56,717 bases of DNA from DASPKX01 sp035627835 (GTDB taxonomy: Bacteria; Verrucomicrobiota; Verrucomicrobiia; Limisphaerales; SXQI01), in the NCBI GenBank assembly GCA_035627835.1, contig DASPKX010000111.1:1-56717 (forward strand), given 5' to 3'. The position numbers and the translations under genes are program-made. Position 1 is the stretch's first letter; each line of letters starts with the position of its first letter. Under the pieces are notes generated by a model. The model worked only from the letters and a program-made list of their open reading frames with translations. It made no database searches and had not been told where the DNA came from. Shown piece after piece: positions 17,789 to 25,448 of the stretch.

Positions 17789-19025
17789 TTATCGCTCCCA
17801 GCGGAACAGCTCCACGTTGTTATCGGCGAGGCATTTTTGAATCTCGCCGATGTGCTCCCGGTCGCGCGTCTCCACTGTGCAGAGCACATGGACCCGCGAG
17901 AGATCTGGGCCGGCAAAGGTCCGGTTGTGCACGATCTCTGTGACGTTCGCACCCACTCCAGCCAGCAGCGCGGAAAGCTGCGCCAACCCGCCGGGCCGGT
18001 CCTTGAGCAGCACGTCAAAACGATAGATGCGCCCGTCCGCGGCGAGGCCGCGTTCAATTACCCGGCTATGAGCCAGGGGATCGATGTTGCCGCCGCTCAA
18101 CAGCAGAACCACCGTCTTGCCCACAAGCTGCGGCAAATGGCCGCCGAGAAGCGCCGCCAAACCTGCCGCGCCCGCGCCTTCGATGATGCACCTCTCCAAT
18201 TCAGCCAACCTCAACATCGCCAGCGCGAGCGTTTCTTCCTGGACCTGCACCATCTGATGCACCAATGGCTTCGCCAAAGCCAGGGTGTGCTCCCCTGCCT
18301 CAGCCACAGCTAATCCATCCGCAACAGTGTAACGCGTGGGCACACGAACAGGGTTTTCCTGCGGAAAGGCCCATCGCGAAACACGCCGCATTCGCAGGCT
18401 CCACACCAATGATCTGCAAGCTCGGCTTCAGGGCGTGCAACACCGTTGCCATCCCCGCCAGCAACCCGCCCCCACCCACCGGAATAATCACCGCATCAGC
18501 GTCTGGAACCTGCTCGAGGATCTCGAACGCAACTGTTCCTTGCCCCGCGATTACGTGGAAATCATCGAAAGGATGCACATAAGCGAGCTGCCCTTCCTCC
18601 GCCAACCGCGCCGCTTCCTGCCGACATTCCTCAAAGGTGTCTCCGTGCAAGATCACGCGTGCGCCGAACTGTTTGCACCGCGCGACTTTTACGAGCGGCG
18701 CAAATCGTGGCATCACCACTGTCACTGGAACCTGGAGCAAACGCCCGTGCCACGCTAAACCGAGCGCATGATTCCCCGCCGAGGCTGCAATCACCCCCCG
18801 CTGCCGCTGGTCGGGTGAGAGCTGGGCCAAGGCATTCCGCGCGCCGCGCTCCTTGAAGCTGCCGGTCCGCTGCAAGAATTCATGTTTGCAAAAAATCCTG
18901 CTGCCCGTCAGCTCACTCAGCTCGGCGGATTCCTGGCACGGCGTGTTCCGTATCGCCCCCGCCAGGCGCGCGCGGGCGGCAACGATTTGAGAGAGGGAGA
19001 CCTCTGCCGCGGATGTGTTGTTCAT
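17789..19025 (-). pseudogene. ilvA: Threonine ammonia-lyase with ACT domain, broken by a +1 frameshift
   Basis: Two overlapping frames together encode a full-length (411-residue) PLP-dependent threonine deaminase, which turns threonine into 2-oxobutyrate, the first step to isoleucine. The first frame carries the PLP lysine (Lys58 in 'RTGSFKERGARN'), 'ASAGNHALGLAWHG' and the glycine loop 'VGGGGLLAGMATVL'. The second carries 'TVADGLAVAEAGEH', 'EGAGAAGLAALLGG', 'LLSGGNIDP' and the C-terminal ACT domain ('FDVLLKDRPGGLAQLSALL'). The join falls at the GGG/TTTT run at 18351-18357. Removing one base gives the expected 'SAGKPVRVPTRY' and one frame; the total length is 3n+1. The start is ATG 19025 (TTG 19040 also possible). 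An attenuator precedes it. A base-calling or assembly error is as likely as a real mutation. Confidence 0.85.
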
Positions 19026-19040
19026 AAAGCTTGTTGACAA

Positions 19041-19068
19041 ATAAAAAGCCCCGAGAAGTCTCGGGGCT
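19041..19068 (-). terminator. Attenuator terminator in front of ilvA
   Basis: Read on the minus strand, AGCCCCGAGA (19068-19059) and TCTCGGGGCT (19056-19047) form a perfect 10-bp stem with a 2-base loop, or an 8-bp stem with a larger loop. TTTTTATTT follows directly. It lies 16 bases upstream of the ilvA ATG and downstream of the leader-peptide frame, so it can only act on the ilvA transcript itself. Confidence 0.85.
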
Positions 19069-19099
19069 GTGGGGTGGAAAACGTAAAAGCTGCGCGCGT

Positions 19100-19168
19100 T
19101 TATCCAATGCCCCCAGTGGGGCTAATAATGATCGCGAAGATCGCTTCGGATGACAGATTCAAAAACAC
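19100..19168 (-). CDS. Isoleucine-rich leader peptide of the ilvA attenuator (22 residues)
   Basis: A GTG-started frame of 22 codons on the minus strand, too short for routine gene calling. It contains five isoleucine codons, three of them consecutive (ATC ATT ATT at 19132-19124), then 'SPTGGIG' and TAA. Directly after the Ile run lies AGCCCC-ACT-GGGGGC (19123-19109). Its left arm is identical in six bases to the left arm of the terminator, so GGGGGC can pair with either copy. This is the geometry of classical amino-acid attenuation: stalling on the Ile codons masks the first arm, frees GGGGGC to pair with the terminator arm and allows read-through. The GTG has only a weak ribosome-binding site, and the candidate promoter would put the transcript start a few bases before it, so near-leaderless initiation is possible. 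Confidence 0.65.
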   Translation of the reverse strand: MFLNLSSEAIFAIIISPTGGIG

Positions 19169-19177
19169 GCGGCTTTC

Positions 19178-19206
19178 TGCTTACGGCCACCCAAACCCCG
19201 TGTCAA
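19178..19206 (-). promoter_or_regulatory. Candidate promoter of the ilvA leader transcript
   Basis: A perfect -35 box TTGACA (19206-19201) is followed 17 bases later by TAAGCA (19183-19178), a poor -10 match. A transcript starting near 19171 would give a leader of about 145 nt before ilvA, a normal size for attenuators. The -10 is the weak point. Confidence 0.4.
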
Positions 19207-19339
19207 GAAATGCCAGCACTCACTTTGTAAGAAAGGCCAAGACGTGCGGATGTACTTTTCACAAACGGATAGACCGCCGGCAAACGTGCCATGCCAAATT
19301 TGTCGCCGCCTTGTCTGACTTTGGATATAGCTCACGAGG

Positions 19340-21094
19340 ATGAAAGGCGGAGTCACCATACTGCCGGTGGTCGCGCGGGAGATGCTGGTCGCTTCCCGTC
19401 GCAAGCAAACATACGGCATGCGCATGGCCCTCGCTCTCATCAGCGTGACCGCCACCGCGGTCACCACCGTCCTCTTTGACATGCTCGGGGCACCGCCGAT
19501 CAAAGGCCCCCAACTCTTTCAAATCCTCACCTTCATCGCTTACGCCATGGGTGTGATGGCCGCCACGGGCACCCTCGACAGTGTGGCTGTCGAGAAGCGT
19601 GAAGGAACCCTCGGCCTCCTGTTCCTGACACGGCTCCGGGGCCATGACGTCGTTTTCGGAAAGCTCGCTCCGATGGCCTTGCTGAGCCTCTACGGGCTCA
19701 TCAGTGTGATTCCAGTGATGGCCATCCCAATGGCTATGGGCGGCGTGTCGTTGGCTGAGTTGCTCCGGATCGGGCTCGGTCTCGCAACGGTCATTTTGTG
19801 GTCCCTCTCCCTCGGGCTGCTAATCTCCGTGCTCATTAAAAACCCCGCCCGCGCCATGGCGGGCCTCGGTGTCGGCATGGCCATCTGGGCATTCATGATC
19901 ACCGACATCATCACGAACACTCCGTTGCGGAGCAAAGCGCCTGAGTTCTTTAGCGCGCTGGCGTTGTTCACGCCGAAATACGTGATCAACATGGCGAGCG
20001 GCAGCGCGGCTGGCCTATCGACCAACATGTTTTGGACCTCCTGGGCCATTCACGTCGTGATGACGATTGGCTTCCTCTGGGCCGCGAGCGCCCTCCTGCC
20101 CCACAGTTGGCAGGATAAACCGGGTGGCGAGAGGCTGACGCGCTTTAAGCAACAAATCCTCGAATGGAAATTCGGCGCGGCCGCCGCGCGCGACCGCTTG
20201 CGCCGAAGGCTCCTTGAAGTCAACGCAACCTTCTGGCTGCGCTCCCGCGAGATTGTTAGTGGCGGGGGCTTGTTGTTCCTCATCTTCCTGCTCGGTTGCA
20301 TCGCTATCGCCATAGGCCTCTGGCCTTGGAATGTCCCTGGTGTGGCTGGCCAGTTGGTTCCTGTCGGAGCGCCATGGGTGTTCACCTTCATGTCTGTCAC
20401 CTTTGCCTGGCTGGCCAGTGTGCCCGGATCCATGGGCCAGGCTTTGGCGGAAGATCGGCAAAGCGGAGCCCTCGACCTGCTGGTCGCCACCCCACTTGAG
20501 GTTAAAGAAATTGTCTGCGGTCACTGGCTCGCCACTGGCCGAAAACTCGCAATGCCAGCGATTGCCTTGTTCTGCATCGGAACCTTCGTCTTCAATTGGT
20601 TTATGACCATGTTCCGCGTCGAGGAAAAGATGGATCCCGACGTGTTGGGCGCTGCGTGGCTCGGCCTGCGGGCAGCGTTCTCAACCACCCCGCCGCAGGA
20701 TTACGAAATCGGGATCCCAGCCCTGATGTTCATTGGTGGATTATGCCTCCTCCCCATAGCTGTGTTTGCGCTCGGTTGGTCGGGCCTGTTGCTCGGCGTT
20801 AAAGTCCAGCAACCCAAGAATGTGCCAGGCCTCAGCTTCCCAATGGTGGCCGGCCCGCCCTGGGCCTTCTTCCTCCCGTTGCGCGGCATCATTGTGTATG
20901 GCAACAGCCGCTGGCACTGGAACCTGCCGGAAAATGGCTGCACCTGGATCTTGCTCTGGATCAGCGTGGCCGCAGCTTACATGCTCACGCTCGGCTTCAT
21001 TGCCCGCGGAAAGGTGCTGCGCGATTTTCGCAGGATGGCCTCCGACCGCTTCACCAACTGGAGAATTCACTTCTGGCGCGTCTGTTCGGCATAA
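19340..21094 (+). CDS. ABC-2 type transporter permease with two homologous halves
   Basis: A 584-residue integral membrane protein with about twelve hydrophobic segments arranged as two similar halves. The cytoplasmic loop after the second helix of each half repeats the ABC-2 coupling-loop pattern: 'VAVEKREGTLGLLFLTRL' near residue 75 and 'LAEDRQSGALDLLVATPL' near residue 370. This is a fused dimer of an ABC-2 permease, as in gliding or exporter systems. No ATP-binding subunit lies next to it, since its neighbours are ilvA (divergent) and an acetyltransferase (convergent). Its ATPase must be encoded elsewhere. The ATG at 19340 is abutted by GAGG without spacing, so the exact start is uncertain. 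Cargo is unknown. Confidence 0.75.
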   Translation: MKGGVTILPVVAREMLVASRRKQTYGMRMALALISVTATAVTTVLFDMLGAPPIKGPQLFQILTFIAYAMGVMAATGTLDSVAVEKREGTLGLLFLTRLRGHDVVFGKLAPMALLSLYGLISVIPVMAIPMAMGGVSLAELLRIGLGLATVILWSLSLGLLISVLIKNPARAMAGLGVGMAIWAFMITDIITNTPLRSKAPEFFSALALFTPKYVINMASGSAAGLSTNMFWTSWAIHVVMTIGFLWAASALLPHSWQDKPGGERLTRFKQQILEWKFGAAAARDRLRRRLLEVNATFWLRSREIVSGGGLLFLIFLLGCIAIAIGLWPWNVPGVAGQLVPVGAPWVFTFMSVTFAWLASVPGSMGQALAEDRQSGALDLLVATPLEVKEIVCGHWLATGRKLAMPAIALFCIGTFVFNWFMTMFRVEEKMDPDVLGAAWLGLRAAFSTTPPQDYEIGIPALMFIGGLCLLPIAVFALGWSGLLLGVKVQQPKNVPGLSFPMVAGPPWAFFLPLRGIIVYGNSRWHWNLPENGCTWILLWISVAAAYMLTLGFIARGKVLRDFRRMASDRFTNWRIHFWRVCSA

Positions 21095-21107
21095 AAGGCA
21101 AGGCCAG

Positions 21108-21557
21108 CTAAGCCATTGGCTTTGGCCGATCCGTAACTGGGCAAGCCTGCGATCCCGCCATAAAGCGAATCAAGCAAGGGAACGGCTCGAAGCCAAACCG
21201 CTCATAGAGGCTGTGCGCATCACGCGTTGCCAGAATCTGTTTGCCGCGCCCGAGCTTTGGGTGCGCGAGCAACGTCTCCACCATCCACTTTCCAAGGCCG
21301 TTGCCGCGATGCGCGTTGTCCACCACCACATCGCATATCCAACTGCACGTGGAGTAATCGGTCACAGCGCGCGCAAACCCGATCTGCTCCTTCCCCTTGA
21401 ACAATCCAACGCACACCGAGTTCGCAATGGATGTCTCGATGTCCGCCTCGGAGCGTTGGTCCGCCCAGTACGTGCTCCAGATCAGCCTCTTGGTTGCAGC
21501 CATATCCAGCTCGGCAGAATTATCGGTGATGCGATGCTCGCCCCGGGTCCATTCCAT
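21108..21557 (-). CDS. GNAT-family N-acetyltransferase
   Basis: A 149-residue acetyltransferase with motif A 'VVVDNAHRGNGLGKWMVETLL' pattern near residue 85 and the C-terminal 'DAHSLYERFGFEPF', both diagnostic for GNAT. Part of the N-terminus ('TDNSAELDMAATKRLIWSTY') matches the family of small stand-alone GNATs with unknown substrates. The ATG at 21557 is preferred; the TTG at 21593 upstream overlaps the neighbouring terminator. It converges on the permease gene with a 13-bp gap. Confidence 0.85.
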   Translation of the reverse strand: MEWTRGEHRITDNSAELDMAATKRLIWSTYWADQRSEADIETSIANSVCVGLFKGKEQIGFARAVTDYSTCSWICDVVVDNAHRGNGLGKWMVETLLAHPKLGRGKQILATRDAHSLYERFGFEPFPCLIRFMAGSQACPVTDRPKPMA

Positions 21558-21593
21558 AAGAAGTAGATGAAAGTTCACCGCGAACGGCCGCAA

Positions 21594-21621
21594 GCAAAAA
21601 GGCCGGGATCACTCCCGGCCT
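21594..21621 (-). terminator. Rho-independent terminator downstream of the Gfo/Idh oxidoreductase
   Basis: On the minus strand AGGCCGGGA pairs with TCCCGGCCT (21621-21613 with 21608-21600), 4-base loop, followed by TTTTTG. It ends the transcript of the 21650-23059 gene and separates it from the GNAT gene. Confidence 0.85.
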
Positions 21622-21649
21622 GTGCAGATTATATTGAAGACGAGGTTCC

Positions 21650-23059
21650 CTACACGCGCCAACCTTTGCGGGCATCCTTTTCCACGAATCGCCGCGCTTC
21701 TTTGATGTTTGGCGACCGCATCTTCGGCCCATTCCATTGCATCTCGCGGCCAACGCCCACGCGCATGGCGACGACACCCAGGAGGATGATCTCGGTGAGG
21801 TACGCGGCGATGTCGAAGTTGGAGTAAGCCGCCGGGCCTCCCTTCATCGCTGCGAACCATTCCTCCGTATGCCCAGGCGAGCGGGGAATCGATTGCGGAA
21901 TGCTCCGGATCGACTCGTGCTCCGGCTGGTTGCGCACCGCGCCCGGCACGAAACCTTTCATGCCGTTGAGCATGATGAAGAACTCCGCGCCATAATCATC
22001 CGGTGAAAAGATTTTCCCCTTCTCGCCGATCAGCAGGCAGCCGCTGGGCGGGAGTTGGTTTCGCAGCGCGATGATGTCTTTCACGGTCTCACCACCAGGA
22101 CGCAGCGCTTTCACTTCCTTGTCGTTCGGGCTGCCGTCATACCACCAGAACTTCAAGGGCGGCATCCCTTCACGCGCCGGGAACTCGAAGCGAATGCGGG
22201 ACGTCTTCGGAAACGTCTCGGGGAACATCTCCGAAGTCTCTTCGCACACCACCAGGCTCGGGTAGCCCATCTTCAACGCGCGGAACGGCATGTTCACCGT
22301 GTGGCACGCCATATCCCCCAGAGCGCCAGTGCCGAAGTCATACCACCCGCGCCAGGCAAACGGATGATAAATCTTTTCCTTATATGGCCGCATCTTGGCA
22401 GGCCCAAGCCACAGATCCCAATCCAGGTGCGCCGGCACAGGATCCTGCCCTTCTGGCCGCGCGAAACCCGATGGCCAGATCGGCCGGTTCGACCAGACAT
22501 GCAACTCAGTCACACCGCCGATGATGCCGCTTTGGATCACTTCCACCGCGCGCCGCAAACCAGACTGCGCGCTCCCCTGGTTCCCCATCTGGGTCGCGAG
22601 CTTTTTATCCTTCGCCAATTTCCGCAGCAGCCGCGCTTCCGACACCGTTTGCGTAAGCGGCTTCTGGCAATAGATATGTTTTCCTTCCCGCATCGCTAAC
22701 GCCGCAGCCGCGGCATGCGTGTGATCAGGCGTGGAGACGGTCACCGCGTCGATCGACTTCTCCATTTCATCGATCATCTTGCGGAAGTCGCGGTAGAGTT
22801 TGGCTTGCGGATATTTCTGCGCCTTTTGCTTCAGCACATTTTCATCCACATCACACAGGGCCACGATGTTGCCGCCGCAACGCGCCGCGTCATCGGTGTC
22901 GCTGGAGCCTTTCCCTCCAACGCCGATGCAACCGACATTGATGCGATCATTCGCGCCCAGGACATTCCCAACATACGGGAAGTAGATGGCTGAAGCGCCT
23001 GCCGCCACTGCGGTCGTGCGCAAAAAGTGGCGGCGTGAGAGTTTGTATTGGTTTTTCAT
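21650..23059 (-). CDS. Tat-exported Gfo/Idh/MocA-family oxidoreductase
   Basis: A 469-residue protein with a twin-arginine signal ('SRRHFLRTTAVAAGASA'). The Rossmann dinucleotide-binding domain has 'NVGCIGVGGKGSSDTD' and the family's active-site region 'GKHIYCQKPLTQTVSEAR' (EKP variant QKP). The C-terminal substrate-binding domain has 'DWDLWLGPAKMRPY' and 'WRGWYDFGTGALGDMACH'. This subgroup is very abundant in Verrucomicrobia and Planctomycetes and is thought to act on sugars in the periplasm using a tightly bound NAD(P). The exact substrate is unknown. The upstream LolA-like gene ends 39 bp before it on the same strand, and a terminator follows it. Confidence 0.9.
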   Translation of the reverse strand: MKNQYKLSRRHFLRTTAVAAGASAIYFPYVGNVLGANDRINVGCIGVGGKGSSDTDDAARCGGNIVALCDVDENVLKQKAQKYPQAKLYRDFRKMIDEMEKSIDAVTVSTPDHTHAAAAALAMREGKHIYCQKPLTQTVSEARLLRKLAKDKKLATQMGNQGSAQSGLRRAVEVIQSGIIGGVTELHVWSNRPIWPSGFARPEGQDPVPAHLDWDLWLGPAKMRPYKEKIYHPFAWRGWYDFGTGALGDMACHTVNMPFRALKMGYPSLVVCEETSEMFPETFPKTSRIRFEFPAREGMPPLKFWWYDGSPNDKEVKALRPGGETVKDIIALRNQLPPSGCLLIGEKGKIFSPDDYGAEFFIMLNGMKGFVPGAVRNQPEHESIRSIPQSIPRSPGHTEEWFAAMKGGPAAYSNFDIAAYLTEIILLGVVAMRVGVGREMQWNGPKMRSPNIKEARRFVEKDARKGWRV

Positions 23060-23098
23060 GCGTGAGAATTCGACGTTCCGGACTTGGAGCAGATTTGA

Positions 23099-23842
23099 TT
23101 ATTCGGTCGGCTTCTTGAACTTCGCCTCATCAACCTCAACATTGTTCTTCAATTCCTTCGCTTTCAGCGTGAACGTGAATCCGTCCTCACCTTCGGGCCC
23201 AAATTTCATCCAGAGCGTGTGCGGGAACTTCACTCCGTCCGTCGCTTTGTAGTCCGAATAATTCATCTCAATCTTGATTCGCGATCCTTCGCTGCCGATG
23301 AACTCTCCTTCCTGGCGCACGATCAACCCGCTCTTCACGTCAAAATAAAGCCGCTCCACGCTCGTGGCGGTTGTCTTCGACTCCAACACGTGCGCGTCCG
23401 AGTTCTCATGCTTGGCGAGCTTTTTGTAGGTCAGATTCGGGTAAAGGGACTTCAAGTTTATATCCCAGTGAAGATCGGCCTCACGCAACGCGCGCGCCAG
23501 GTCGTCGCCAGTTTTCTCGCGCACACTCCCATCGGGGTTCTTCGTCCACGCCTTTTCCCCATCCACCACCTCCGAGATCTCGCCCCAATCCGCAACCAAC
23601 GTCCACGCCCGCTTCCGCAGGGCTTTTCCATACTCCGTGTAATCCCCTGTGCTTCCGCCACCTTCGAAGCTCATCTTCATCACCCGCGTCTTGATCTTCT
23701 CCACGGCAGCTTTGCCGCCGATAGCACTGATGTATTTCTCGATAATCGCGTCAACGCTCGGCGGAGTCTCCGCAGCGACTGAGGAGGAGAGTTGGGCAGT
23801 AAGAAGCAGGCACAGCCCTGCAAGGAAACAAGTGGCTTTCAT
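23099..23842 (-). CDS. Secreted LolA-like (outer-membrane lipoprotein sorting-type) protein
   Basis: A 247-residue exported protein: signal peptide to about residue 24 ('CLLLTAQLSSSVAA'), then 'DAIIEKYISAIGGKAAVEKI' and a series of beta-strands ('RLYFDVKSGLIVRQEGEF', 'IEMNYSDYKATDGVKFPHT'). This pattern is typical of LolA/LppX-fold proteins found in this phylum, many of them predicted to bind lipids or act as chaperones. It is probably co-transcribed with the Tat-exported oxidoreductase 39 bp downstream. No lipobox is seen. A specific lipoprotein carrier role is not supported. Confidence 0.7.
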   Translation of the reverse strand: MKATCFLAGLCLLLTAQLSSSVAAETPPSVDAIIEKYISAIGGKAAVEKIKTRVMKMSFEGGGSTGDYTEYGKALRKRAWTLVADWGEISEVVDGEKAWTKNPDGSVREKTGDDLARALREADLHWDINLKSLYPNLTYKKLAKHENSDAHVLESKTTATSVERLYFDVKSGLIVRQEGEFIGSEGSRIKIEMNYSDYKATDGVKFPHTLWMKFGPEGEDGFTFTLKAKELKNNVEVDEAKFKKPTE

Positions 23843-23988
23843 GTGTTCACACTAGCAACTCTGAACAGCCGCCCATTTTCAAGTCCATTCAGGCCTCAGG
23901 GGGCACCCCTATATCCGCATCAGGGAAAACATTATTTTCTTTTCTTAATGCAGAGGATGGAATTAGCTCTGCTCCACCGAAGGCACAA

Positions 23989-24198
23989 ATGTCCCTAATT
24001 GAATGGTTATTATCCGCCGTTGCCGCCATAGCGGCCGCAGGCATCCTGATTGGCGGGACACGGTTCATGTACTACAAAGCCAGACAGTCTGATCAGGAGC
24101 GAAGAAACCGATCCCATGCGATGAACATGGAAAGGCAGAAGCGCCGTGCGGAAGCCGCGCGTGTGAAACCTTCCGCCCCAATAAAGCCGCCCCAATAA
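23989..24198 (+). CDS. Small single-span membrane protein, unknown function
   Basis: A 69-residue protein with one N-terminal hydrophobic helix (residues about 5-25, 'WLLSAVAAIAAAGILIGG') and a strongly basic, Arg/Lys-rich C-terminal tail ending 'SAPIKPPQ'. GAAGG five bases before the ATG is a reasonable ribosome-binding site. It lies alone between two minus-strand units and is followed by an 8-bp hairpin. The topology is probably N-out/C-in by the positive-inside rule. I recognise no family. Confidence 0.55.
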   Translation: MSLIEWLLSAVAAIAAAGILIGGTRFMYYKARQSDQERRNRSHAMNMERQKRRAEAARVKPSAPIKPPQ

Positions 24199-24229
24199 CG
24201 GAGGGCAGGCAAAGCCCCGCACCTCCGTT
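24197..24229 (+). terminator. Hairpin after the small membrane-protein gene
   Basis: AACGGAGG (24197-24204) pairs perfectly with CCTCCGTT (24222-24229) with a 17-base G/C-rich loop that can pair further. Its position right at the stop codon suggests a terminator, but there is no T-run. Confidence 0.45.
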
Positions 24230-24270
24230 AAGAAGCCGGCATGCCGCTGCCTTAAAATGCGGGGAAGGGT

Positions 24271-25074
24271 CTAGCTGTTATCCCCGTCGAGAACCCCGCC
24301 CAACGCTCCCAGAATGGAGCCTTCACCGCGAGCTTTGCCACCTGCCTTGGGTGCAGCGGCGTAAATGCGATCCGCCAACCGGCTCAACGGCAGAGACTGC
24401 AGCCACACACGGCCCGGGCCGCGAAGCGTCGCAAAGAATAAACCTTCCCCGCCGAACAGCGCTGACTTAACGCTCCGCACGAATTGGATGTCATAATCCA
24501 CCGAAGGTTGGAAACCGACGATGCAGCCGGTGTCTACGCGGATCAATTCACCCGGCGCCAAATCCCGCTGCATCAAAGTTCCGCCCGCATGAACAAAGGC
24601 CCAGCCATCCCCTTGCAACCGCTGCATGATGAAGCCTTCACCGCCAAATAAACCCACGCCAATCCGCTTTTGGAACGCGATGCCGATGCTCACGCCCTTC
24701 GCGGCCGCGAGGAACGAATCCTTTTGCGTGATCAACTCCCCGCCAATTTCCGATAGATGCACCGGAATAATCTTTCCAGGATAAGGAGCGCCAAACGCCA
24801 CCCGCTTCTTGCCATAACCACGGTTCTGGAAAGCGGTCATGAACAGCGACTCACCGGTGATCAAGCGTTTACCAGCGCCCATCAACGCGCCGAGGAACCC
24901 GCTATTTTGCTGCGACCCGTCACCGAAGATCGTTTCCATCTCGATGCCGTCGTCCATGTACATCATGCCACCGGCTTCGGCGACCGCAGCCTCCTGCGGA
25001 TCCAGCTCGATTTCCACGAACTGCATGTCATCGCCAAAAATTTTGAAATCCACCTCGTGCATGATGTTTGCCAT
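24271..25074 (-). CDS. TIGR00266/AIM24-family protein
   Basis: A 267-residue soluble protein of the TIGR00266 (AIM24) family, with glycine-rich beta-strands and characteristic 'EIELDPQEAAVAEAGGMMYM', 'FGAPYPGKIIPVHLSE', 'GLFGGEGFIMQRLQGDGWAF' and 'LFGGEGLFFATLRGPG'-type segments. The fold is a double-stranded beta-helix-like trimer in solved homologues, with no known enzymatic activity. The ATG at 25074 is preceded by AAAGGAAC; the frame is open further upstream but only through repeat-rich spacer DNA. It is monocistronic. Confidence 0.85.
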   Translation of the reverse strand: MANIMHEVDFKIFGDDMQFVEIELDPQEAAVAEAGGMMYMDDGIEMETIFGDGSQQNSGFLGALMGAGKRLITGESLFMTAFQNRGYGKKRVAFGAPYPGKIIPVHLSEIGGELITQKDSFLAAAKGVSIGIAFQKRIGVGLFGGEGFIMQRLQGDGWAFVHAGGTLMQRDLAPGELIRVDTGCIVGFQPSVDYDIQFVRSVKSALFGGEGLFFATLRGPGRVWLQSLPLSRLADRIYAAAPKAGGKARGEGSILGALGGVLDGDNS

Positions 25075-25190
25075 AGTGTTCCTTTTCTGCGGGAAAGCCT
25101 TGGAAAACAAGGTTGGATTGTCAATTACGATTGAGCCCGTTGATGGCTTGGGCGCCGACGGCTCCGAAGCCCGAGACGGGCGAAATCTTT

Positions 25191-25230
25191 GTAGCCCAGG
25201 GTGCAGCGCGCAGCGCAAACCCTGGGTTAC
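25191..25230. repeat. REP-like palindrome (CCCAGGGT...ACCCTGGG)
   Basis: CCCAGGGT (25195-25202) is the inverse of ACCCTGGG (25219-25226), flanked by GTAG and TTAC, with a GCAGCGCGCAGCGC spacer. GACGGGCGAAATCTTTG precedes it. The GGGCGAAAT...TAGCCCAGGG order matches a dispersed intergenic element I associate with Verrucomicrobia, Acidobacteria and Planctomycetes. It lies in the 374-bp spacer upstream of the 25449 gene. Confidence 0.6.
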
Positions 25231-25246
25231 ACGACATAACGATTAC

Positions 25247-25272
25247 CCTCTCCTCCTGTAAAGGAGGAGAGG
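25247..25272. repeat. 11-bp-arm palindrome CCTCTCCTCCT/AGGAGGAGAGG
   Basis: A perfect inverted repeat with 11-bp arms and loop GTAA, followed by GCAAGGGTGAGGAGG, 20 bp after the previous palindrome. It contains Shine-Dalgarno-like AGGAGGAG but no gene starts after it. It looks like a second dispersed-repeat type rather than a terminator. The rest of the spacer to 25448 shows no clear gene or promoter. Confidence 0.55.
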
Positions 25273-25448
25273 CAAGGGTGAGGAGGCCCTTAACCGGGTG
25301 CCCAAACCCCAACATACAAACTCGAATCTCGCTACGAATGGCTCCCTTTGTCCTTCCCACTTCATGCGCTTCGTATGCTCCGTGGTTCATCCATTCCCTC
25401 CTTAACCCCCGAGTTGATTGTCCCACCTGACTTTGGCACAGTTGGGCT

